A DNA stretch of 11,159 nucleotides from Oscillospiraceae bacterium. GTDB lineage: Bacteria; Bacillota; Clostridia; Oscillospirales; Ruminococcaceae. Positions 6,421 to 11,159 of the stretch are shown piece after piece; the stretch's first letter is position 1, and each line of letters opens with the position of its first letter. The stretch is taken from contig CAAGEB010000180.1 of NCBI GenBank assembly GCA_900768705.1, positions 1 to 11,159 of the forward strand. Direction: 5' to 3'. The notes beneath the pieces are model-generated. The model had not been told where the DNA came from and searched no databases. It saw only the letters and a program-made list of their open reading frames with translations. The position numbers and the translations under genes were made by a program.

Positions 6421-7605
6421 TTACTTCTTGAACAGGTCGTTCTTGTAAACCAGAACCAGACCGGAACGCTGATAAACCTGAGCAACCTCCAGCAGGTTCA
6501 TACCGCCCGCATTGGCATTGATAAGGTTGGATACCCATGTAACGCCGAAGTCAACGGTACCGTTGTAAACTGCGGTAGTCTCGGAGATGTCTCCGCCGCC
6601 GGAGATGATTTCCACATTCAGACCAACTTCGTCATAGTAGCCCTTTGCCTTTGCCACATAGTAGCCCATAAACTGAGCCTGAGGCAGCCATTTCAGCTGA
6701 ACCTTAACATCGGTCTTTTCGGGCTTGCCGTCTGCTTCGGGGTCGTAGGTAAGGTAAGCGGTGCTTCTGATGTCATCAAGAGTCAGCTTGCCCAGTGCCT
6801 CCTTAGCGGAAGCGTCCTCCAGCTGAATGTACTTCTTTGCAAGGTCGAGGGTCTGCTGCATTGCGGTTTCGTCCATCTGACCAACATTCGCTGCGGATAC
6901 GGAGTTGCCGTTCATATCGGTTGTTACCAGCTTTGCAACCTCCTGAGCCATATAAGCCTGATGATCCGCAGATACGGAGGAACCTGCTTCAAATACGATT
7001 TCCGCAGCCTCTGCGGGGTTCTCGCAGGCATAAGCCCAACCCTTCATGGAAGCGGTAACGAAAGCCTTGACGGTGTTGGGATTTTCCTCTGCAAATGCCT
7101 TGGAGCAGAACAGATTATCCTCCAGCATTGCAACACCCTCGTCGTTCATATCGATAATGCCGACTGTATCGCCGTAGCTGTAGCCGCCCTCGTAGGTGTT
7201 CTTTACAAGACCCAGCTCGTTGTAGGTCATTGCGGAAGCCAGCGTTACCGTGTCGCTGTCAAACTGATCCATTGTGAAGTCCATAGTGATGTAATCGGTG
7301 GGAAGACCGTACTTTGTGAGCAGAGCCTGAATTTCATACTCGTTGCCCAGACCCCAGTTTCCTACCTTTCCGTCAGCGGCTGCCTTTTTGATGATTTCCT
7401 CGGCGGTCATCATACCGGAAGCCTCGTCAGACGAAGTGTCGGAGGAATCCGAAGATGTCTCAGCTGAGGAAGAGGAGGAAGAAGAGGTGGAAGTTCCGGA
7501 ACCTGTTGATGTGCCGGAAGATGTTCCGCCTCCCGAACAAGCCGTAAGCTGTACTGCCGCCAGAACCGCAGCCACTGCCGCCAATAATTTTTTACTTGAT
7601 TTCAT
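6421..7605 (-). CDS. ABC transporter substrate-binding lipoprotein, NMT1/THI5-like, circularly permuted
   Basis: A 394-residue extracytoplasmic binding protein for the adjacent transporter. A signal peptide (KSSKKLLAAVAAVLAAVQ) ends in lipobox LTAC with lipidated C23. Residues 24-64 are a Ser/Thr/Gly/Asp-rich tether. The binding domain belongs to the family of thiamin-pyrimidine and riboflavin-precursor binding proteins (ThiY/RibY/NMT1), but its order is rearranged. In the usual order, KVQLKWLPQAQFMGYYVAKA... through SGGGDI, DFGVTW and YQRSGLVLVYK comes first, then GKKVGNWG-type sequence. Here KVGNWGLGNEYEIQALL starts at residue 80 and runs to about 285, followed by linker DGKPEK, with the usual N-terminal lobe at about 298-390 ending the protein. 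The cut falls at the hinge between lobes. The ORF is intact, with AGGCAGG before ATG, so it is not an obvious pseudogene. A pyrimidine-like ligand is inferred from family and neighbours. Confidence 0.88.
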   Translation of the reverse strand: MKSSKKLLAAVAAVLAAVQLTACSGGGTSSGTSTGSGTSTSSSSSSSAETSSDSSDTSSDEASGMMTAEEIIKKAAADGKVGNWGLGNEYEIQALLTKYGLPTDYITMDFTMDQFDSDTVTLASAMTYNELGLVKNTYEGGYSYGDTVGIIDMNDEGVAMLEDNLFCSKAFAEENPNTVKAFVTASMKGWAYACENPAEAAEIVFEAGSSVSADHQAYMAQEVAKLVTTDMNGNSVSAANVGQMDETAMQQTLDLAKKYIQLEDASAKEALGKLTLDDIRSTAYLTYDPEADGKPEKTDVKVQLKWLPQAQFMGYYVAKAKGYYDEVGLNVEIISGGGDISETTAVYNGTVDFGVTWVSNLINANAGGMNLLEVAQVYQRSGLVLVYKNDLFKK

Positions 7606-7652
7606 TGTTGTGTACCTGCCTTTCGTTCATACTCTTTGTTTTGGGAACTTCT

Positions 7653-7712
7653 AAAAACCGACTTCACGGGAGCTTTTCTATGACTTGTATCATCTGCTCG
7701 TGTCCCGGTTTT
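7653..7712 (-). other. Stem-loop between permease and binding-protein genes
   Basis: In the 141-bp gap before the binding-protein gene, the minus strand can form an outer stem AAAACCG/CGGTTTT (7706-7712 with 7654-7660), then inner CACG/CGTG and AGC/GCT pairs around a small ATGA/TCAT hairpin. The 3' arm ends in TTTTT. It resembles a weak terminator or an mRNA processing/stability element. It lies about 50 nt before the ATG of the binding protein, which is usually needed in excess over the permeases. No promoter is visible after it. Confidence 0.4.
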
Positions 7713-7746
7713 CAGAGAACTCCTTTTTATATTGCCAACGGGAAAA

Positions 7747-8544
7747 TCATTTTCTCCGTTTCAGCACAAGTTTTTCGATAAGCACCAGAACGACATACAT
7801 TATAATGCCTATCAGACACGCCACCGTTATGTATGCCCATGCGGTGGGATATTGTCCCTTTACTATATTCTCACGGATCTGTCTGCCCACGCCCACTGTC
7901 TCTTCTGCGAAATATTCCGTTACCAGTGCGCCGATAACGCTTGCGGGAACGCTCACCCTCAAAGCCGTGAAAATATACGGCAGCGAGTTCGGCAGACGGA
8001 GCTTGAGAAATACCGTAAGCTTTGAAGCGGCGTAGGATTTCATCAGATCCTCGGAAAAGGGTTTCAGCTCGGTCAATCCTCGGAAAGCGTTCACGCTCAT
8101 TGAGGCGGTGCAGGTAATTGTTACCACGATTATTTTTGCTATGGTACTGCGCAGGGAAACATCACTGCTTATGTCTCTTGTCCAGTTATTTATAACCGGT
8201 GCCAGAGCCACAATGGGAATGGCGTTAAACGCCGCAACTATCGTAAGCCCGCCTGCGCCCCATTTTGAGAAAACCGTTGCAATAATCGCAATAAGATAAC
8301 CAAGCAGCGAACCCAGCACCAGTCCTCCCAGAGCCACCGTCAGGGTCATTTTGACATGACCCGCAATGGCGTCGCCGTTCAGCGTAATAATCTCAAATAT
8401 TCTTGTGGGAAGAGGAAGCGTTACGGCGTCCGTTCCCATCCACAGGTGAAGAACTCCCGTCTGCCAGAGTGTAAACAGCGCAGCTCCGAAAATCAACGGA
8501 AGTGCCGCTCCCGACACTTTGTCAAGCACTCTCTTTGCTTTCAT
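7747..8544 (-). CDS. ABC transporter permease, NitT/TauT/SsuC-like
   Basis: A 265-residue inner-membrane permease of the binding-protein-dependent transport family (BPD_transp_1). Hydrophobic segments are visible at about 12-34, 66-92, 98-118, 135-150, 190-212 and 235-260, fitting six helices. The cytoplasmic EAA coupling loop is at about 170-190 (SYAASKLTVFLKLRLPNSLPY), the site that contacts the ATPase. I place the start at ATG 8544, with GGAGGG 6 nt upstream and 13 bp after the previous permease's stop. A GTG at 8568 would overlap that gene and has no good ribosome site. Together with the neighbouring permease it would form a heterodimeric channel. Confidence 0.9.
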   Translation of the reverse strand: MKAKRVLDKVSGAALPLIFGAALFTLWQTGVLHLWMGTDAVTLPLPTRIFEIITLNGDAIAGHVKMTLTVALGGLVLGSLLGYLIAIIATVFSKWGAGGLTIVAAFNAIPIVALAPVINNWTRDISSDVSLRSTIAKIIVVTITCTASMSVNAFRGLTELKPFSEDLMKSYAASKLTVFLKLRLPNSLPYIFTALRVSVPASVIGALVTEYFAEETVGVGRQIRENIVKGQYPTAWAYITVACLIGIIMYVVLVLIEKLVLKRRK

Positions 8545-8557
8545 AAACAACCCTCCC

Positions 8558-9376
8558 TTATCCCGCACTGCGCTTGCGCTTGTATGGGCAGAGCAGCCGC
8601 TCGATAAGTCCCATAAGCCAGAAGCTCAGCATTCCGATAACAGCACTGATAAGCACTATATCCCAGAATACCAGCCTTGTCATTCCGCCCTTCAGCGACT
8701 GGGAAAGCATACAGCCCAGACCGTTGCCGCCCTGGAGCGTATCCACCAGAATGGAAGCGGTTATCGCCATTGGTGCGGAAATTTTCAGTCCTGTAAAAAA
8801 GTAGGGAATACACGCCGGAATAAGAGTTTTTGTGTAAAGCTGGAATTTGTTGGCGGCGTAGCTGTACATCAGCTCGTGCTTTTCCCGCTCCACCGCCTTA
8901 AAGCCAGCCAAAACATTGGTGGAAACGGGATAGAAGGTAAGTATGGCGGAGATTATAATTCTGGAGGAATTGATGTCGCCGGTTATGGAGAGGATTATCG
9001 GTGCCATACCCAGAATAGGAATCATCTGAATTATCATCAGATAAGGAAAAGCTATCTTCTCCACAATTCTCGACAGGTTCATCAGCAGTGCCAGCACAAA
9101 GCCCACAAGAGTTCCCGCAAGGAAGCCTATTCCCGCTCTCGACAATGTTTCGCCGCAGCTCATTCCTATAAGCTCGATCATTGTCTGCTTGCCCGTTACC
9201 TTGGCGTCGCTGAAAAAAGAACCTATTATTTCCCACAGATGAGGAAGCACATTCACGGGAGTACGCTTTGTTGCCGCAACGATAAATGCGAAAATCTCCC
9301 ATATTGCGATTATTCCCAAAACCCAGACTATCGTTACCATTTTCCGAGATTTCAGAAAGCTCTTGATTTTCGTCAT
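8558..9376 (-). CDS. ABC transporter permease, NitT/TauT/SsuC-like
   Basis: A 272-residue membrane protein, the second permease half of the transporter. Hydrophobic spans occur at about 12-36, 82-102, 108-132, 138-158, 192-212 and 236-262. The EAA-type loop is at about 171-191 (SYAANKFQLYTKTLIPACIP); the usual Gly of this motif is not evident. The start is taken as ATG 9376, with AGGA 9-10 nt upstream. The upstream TTG at 9394 is less likely. It lies about 22 bp after the ATPase stop. It differs clearly from the other permease, so the channel should be a heterodimer. Confidence 0.9.
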   Translation of the reverse strand: MTKIKSFLKSRKMVTIVWVLGIIAIWEIFAFIVAATKRTPVNVLPHLWEIIGSFFSDAKVTGKQTMIELIGMSCGETLSRAGIGFLAGTLVGFVLALLMNLSRIVEKIAFPYLMIIQMIPILGMAPIILSITGDINSSRIIISAILTFYPVSTNVLAGFKAVEREKHELMYSYAANKFQLYTKTLIPACIPYFFTGLKISAPMAITASILVDTLQGGNGLGCMLSQSLKGGMTRLVFWDIVLISAVIGMLSFWLMGLIERLLCPYKRKRSAG

Positions 9377-9398
9377 ATCAACACATCCTATCAAATAA

Positions 9399-10175
9399 TC
9401 AAACGCCCTCGAAGCTGTTTCTCACCTTTGCCACCAGCTCGGTAAACTCGGGAGTATCACGCATTTCCATTGTTCTCGGACGGGGAAGATTAATATCCAC
9501 CACTGCGGAAAGCCTGCCGGGGTGAGGAGAAAGTACGCATACCCGGTCGGAAAGGAAAACGCTTTCGGAAATGTTGTGCGTGACGAAAACCACCGTTTTA
9601 TTTGTCTTGCTCCAGATATTCAGCAGATCAATGTGAAGCTTTTCACGGGTGAATTCGTCCAGTGCCGAAAAAGGCTCGTCCATAAGCAGTATTTCCGGAC
9701 GGATTGCCAATGCTCTCGCAATTCCCACACGCTGCTGCATACCGCCGGAAAGCTGATTGGGATAATGATTGGCGAAGCTTGAAAGACCCACCATTTCCAA
9801 CATTCCGTCCGCCAGCTCTTCCCTTTCTTCCTTGGGAACGTGCATAATCTCCAGCGGAAGCATAACATTCTTCCGTACCGTGCGCCAGTCGTAAAGCACC
9901 GGACTCTGGAAAACTATTCCGTAACGCTGTGCAAGCCGTGCCTCTTTGGGAGTAACACCGCCCACCTTGATTTCCCCGGAGGTGGGGTGAAGCAGGTCGG
10001 CGATTATTCTAAGCAATGTGGTTTTGCCGCAGCCGGAAGGTCCCAGCAGAGAAATGAATTCGCCTTTATTAATATCCAGCGTCACATTGGTAAGTGCGGT
10101 TACATCATTGCCGCCCTGATCCTGATACACCATTCCGATGTCCTTCAGACTGATTTCCGGTGTTCCCTTCTCCAT
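9399..10175 (-). CDS. ABC transporter ATP-binding protein, NitT/TauT/SsuB-like
   Basis: A 258-residue cytoplasmic ATPase that energises uptake through the two following permeases. All motifs are intact: Walker A GPSGCGKTT (45-53), Q-loop FQSPVLYDW (Q90), signature LSGGMQQRV (142-150), Walker B ILLMDEP (162-168, E167), the D-loop SALDE, and H-loop THN (H200). The sequence fits the nitrate/sulfonate/taurine/thiamin-pyrimidine subfamily, matching the NMT1-type binding protein. I place the start at ATG 10175, with AAGGAG 8 nt upstream. An in-frame ATG at 10229 lies inside the leader terminator, has no ribosome site, and would add 18 unrelated residues. It is the first gene after the promoter and attenuator-like leader. 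Confidence 0.94.
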   Translation of the reverse strand: MEKGTPEISLKDIGMVYQDQGGNDVTALTNVTLDINKGEFISLLGPSGCGKTTLLRIIADLLHPTSGEIKVGGVTPKEARLAQRYGIVFQSPVLYDWRTVRKNVMLPLEIMHVPKEEREELADGMLEMVGLSSFANHYPNQLSGGMQQRVGIARALAIRPEILLMDEPFSALDEFTREKLHIDLLNIWSKTNKTVVFVTHNISESVFLSDRVCVLSPHPGRLSAVVDINLPRPRTMEMRDTPEFTELVAKVRNSFEGV

Positions 10176-10183
10176 ATAAATCA

Positions 10184-10189
10184 CTCCTT
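10184..10189 (-). promoter_or_regulatory. Ribosome site of the first operon gene
   Basis: AAGGAG on the minus strand lies 8 nt before ATG 10175 and only 5 nt after the T-tract of the leader terminator. It fixes the ATPase start and shows that the terminator must be bypassed for translation. Confidence 0.8.
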
Positions 10190-10194
10190 GCAAT

Positions 10195-10235
10195 AAAAAA
10201 AACGGCAGCGGCGTCATTTCCGGCGCCATTGCCGT
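10195..10235 (-). terminator. Intrinsic terminator in the operon leader (attenuator)
   Basis: The minus strand reads ACGGCAATGGCG, a 10-nt loop, CGCCGCTGCCGT, then eight T residues (10,195-10,202). The 12-position stem has one A-C mismatch and one G-U pair. It lies between a strong promoter and the first ribosome site, so it should stop most transcripts unless an alternative fold or a factor prevents it. The 3' arm contains CGCTGC, complementary to GCAGCG near the start of the leader, a possible antiterminator. Confidence 0.85.
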
Positions 10236-10288
10236 CAGATATATTCGGTGAACTTTGCTGCTGTGTCGCTGCTTTTGTTTACAACCCT

Positions 10289-10317
10289 ATTATACCCGCT
10301 TTTTGTGCTGTTGTCAA
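10289..10317 (-). promoter_or_regulatory. Consensus SigA-type promoter of the operon
   Basis: TTGACA (10,312-10,317), a spacer of exactly 17 bp, and TATAAT (10,289-10,294) on the minus strand: a perfect vegetative promoter. Transcription should start near 10,282. So strong a promoter fits control by the downstream attenuator rather than by weak initiation. It is the only clear promoter I see for the whole nine-gene cluster. Confidence 0.92.
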
Positions 10318-10934
10318 TCCTACAATTTGGTTTTTAGAAATAATGAACAATAGTATTAAGTCCTTCAAACCGCAATGTATCCGATATGTACATTTCAGAG
10401 GGAATTTTTTTCTGAAATTATTCATTTCCAACAGCAAAATATGTGCTTTGGCACAGTGCTTTAAGCACATTTTTGCAACTTATAAATCTTAAAATTTCAT
10501 TATTTTCAAATCAGAAAATTTGTTCAGAACCCGCAATCAGTAAACTTTTCCCGAAAGTAAAGCCATTCTTCGCAGCCAAAGCCCACAAAGCACTGTATTT
10601 TGCAGGATTTTAATATTGCATTGTGCCCTCTGCACATTCTGCATTTGCAATAGTGCATAAAAACCCGCATATCCGCTTACATGGCTGCCGTTCGGGCAAG
10701 AGCTTATACCTGTTTAGTTCTCTATGCTTGCCCACTTCTCGCCTCACCTTTTTTTTGGGGGGCGCAGCCCACTAATGTTCCGGAGCTTGAAAAGCACAAT
10801 CTTTTACTTTACAGGCAGTGGCTTTTTCTTTTCCAAAAATTTGTTATTAACGCTCGCCCTTTTCTTATCTAACCTTTTTGGGGAAAAACTCTTGTTTTTC
10901 CCCGAACCCTTTTAGCGCTTTGCTGTAGCATTGC
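10318..10934. other. Long intergenic region without a supported gene
   Basis: This stretch is upstream of the promoter and holds no ORF with a credible ribosome site or recognisable product. It is AT-rich up to about 10,680 and contains several dyads: an 8-bp one at 10,392-10,418, a longer one at 10,434-10,476 (listed separately), and TATTGCA/TGCAATA at 10,614-10,652 enclosing TGTGC/GCACA. From about 10,740 it changes to T-tracts and short GC-rich stretches of the kind seen in low-value intergenic repeats. No tRNA, rRNA or known ncRNA is recognised. Confidence 0.6.
10434..10476. other. Imperfect long dyad upstream of the promoter
   Basis: GCAAAA, a bulged T, and ATGTGCTT pair with AAGCACAT and TTTTGC across a 14-nt loop: 14 base pairs in total. 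It sits about 120 bp upstream of the promoter. A related sequence (GCAAAATACAGTGCTTTG) occurs on the opposite strand at about 10,588-10,605. It could be a regulator-binding region, for example for the PucR-type protein, or a small hairpin RNA element; nothing else supports either. Confidence 0.4.
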
Positions 10935-11013
10935 GGGGGCTAACGCCCCCTGCACCCCTTTTCGGGGGCGCCGCCCCCGAACCCCTGCTTCCTTTTGTAA
11001 GACAAAAGGAAGC
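10935..11013. repeat. Cluster of three perfect hairpins in GC-rich intergenic DNA
   Basis: Three hairpins lie in a row: GGGGGC-TAAC-GCCCCC (10,935-10,950), a 9-bp stem TTCGGGGGC/GCCCCCGAA with a 3-nt loop (10,961-10,981), and a 12-bp stem GCTTCCTTTTGT/ACAAAAGGAAGC with loop AAG (10,987-11,013). The last leads directly into the repeat family that follows. AAAAGGAAGCGAAAA also precedes the repeat copies at 181 and 11,135. This suggests a composite dispersed element rather than a gene terminator. Confidence 0.7.
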
Positions 11014-11018
11014 GAAAA

Positions 11019-11159
11019 ACCAGTTCTGGTCTGTACAGACTTATTACCTTACAGGCACAGACTAATCCACATTGCAATGTGCTGTTGGGAAACAGCGGCT
11101 TGCCGCCATTTTGTGAGACAAAAGGAAGCGAAAAGCCAGTTCTGGTCTGTACAGACTTA
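11019..11159. repeat. Two further copies of the palindromic repeat, second cut by the window end
   Basis: Copies begin at 11,019 and 11,135 (period 116, a TTTTGTGAGAC-type insert explaining the longer unit). The 51-bp core differs at only two positions from the copies at 77 and 181. GTCTGTACAGAC recurs at 11,029-11,040 and 11,145-11,156, and GCGGC-TT-GCCGC at 11,095-11,106. The full copy also has the perfect palindrome CACATTGCAATGTG (11,068-11,081), which is imperfect in the earlier copies. The orientation is the same as at the left end, so the operon lies between direct repeats. Confidence 0.8.

Larger units (their letters stand above)
10176..10282 (-). promoter_or_regulatory. Untranslated leader, probable riboregulatory attenuator
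   Basis: About 107 nt separate the predicted transcription start (near 10,282) from ATG 10175. The 5' part carries two GCAGC motifs (AGCAGCGACACAGCAGC), either of which can pair with GCTGC in the 3' arm of the terminator hairpin. A further stretch, GTTCACCGAATATATCTG, links them. I see no match to TPP, purine, guanidine or preQ1 riboswitch consensus sequences that I can recall, nor a PyrR-type binding loop. Candidates are an undescribed small-molecule aptamer or a protein-dependent antiterminator. Confidence 0.6.

Noticed and set aside
6298..7467. Plus-strand ORF of 389 codons opposite the binding-protein gene
   Set aside because: It is antisense to a lipoprotein with a clear signal peptide and family motifs, and has no supporting start signal.
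6421..7605. Binding protein as a broken or chimeric pseudogene
   Set aside because: There is one uninterrupted frame with signal peptide, lipobox, both complete domain parts and a natural stop, and conserved residues are retained in both parts. Permutation explains this better than decay.
732..10175. Taurine or sulfonate utilisation operon (TauABC-like transporter plus taurine:pyruvate-type aminotransferase)
   Set aside because: The transporter family and aminotransferase alone would allow it, but HydA and the PreA-like reductase act on pyrimidine or hydantoin rings, and the binding protein resembles pyrimidine-binding THI5/NMT1 members. No sulfoacetaldehyde or sulfonate enzyme is present.
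10195..10229. Upstream in-frame start of the ATPase at 10,229
   Set aside because: It would encode 18 extra residues from within the terminator stem and T-tract, has no ribosome site, and is followed by a much better start at 10,175.
10681..10915. Short plus-strand ORFs of about 63 codons
   Set aside because: They run through T-tracts and repeat-like GC-rich DNA, overlap each other in different frames, and have no ribosome site or family resemblance.

Overview
This window holds one long gene cluster, all read from the minus strand (about 10,317 down to 267), with repeat-rich DNA on both sides. It looks like chromosome from a Gram-positive anaerobe of the Clostridia, most like the Ruminococcus/Oscillospiraceae group. 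The reasons are strong AGGAGG-type ribosome sites, a perfect SigA-type promoter, a Ser/Thr-rich tether behind the lipobox of the binding protein, Fe-S-rich enzymes, and hairpin-rich GGGGGC...GCCCCC intergenic DNA. The genus is inferred, not proven.

Layout in transcription order. A consensus promoter (TTGACA, 17 bp, TATAAT; 10,289-10,317) is followed by a leader of about 107 nt. The leader ends in an intrinsic terminator (10,195-10,235) placed just before the first ribosome site, which is the arrangement of a transcription attenuator. Next come an ABC ATPase (9,399-10,175), two permeases (8,558-9,376 and 7,747-8,544) and a lipoprotein binding protein of the NMT1/THI5 type (6,421-7,605). After a 275-bp gap containing strong hairpins come a dihydropyrimidinase/hydantoinase (4,785-6,146), a PreA-like dihydropyrimidine dehydrogenase with an extra N-terminal Fe-S domain (3,288-4,772), a PucR-family regulator (2,041-3,252), a class-III aminotransferase (732-2,054) and a 138-residue protein I do not recognise (267-683).

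The set reads as uptake and reductive breakdown of a pyrimidine or hydantoin-like ring. The transporter brings the compound in, the PreA-like enzyme reduces the ring, HydA opens it to an N-carbamoyl amino acid, and the aminotransferase would act on the resulting beta-amino acid. PucR is the local regulator. The decarbamoylating enzyme (beta-ureidopropionase) and a PreT flavoprotein partner are not in the window.

The most unusual feature is the binding protein. Its domain order is circularly permuted: the segment that normally opens the mature protein (KVQLKWLPQAQ... to ...SGLVLVYK) is at the C-terminus, and the segment that normally follows it (KVGNWGLGNEYEI...) comes first, behind the signal peptide and a Ser-rich tether. 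Other points of interest are the promoter-leader attenuator, the PreA-like protein with Fe-S modules at both ends and no FAD/NAD(P)H domain, the hairpin cluster before hydA, and a palindromic repeat family present at both ends of the window.
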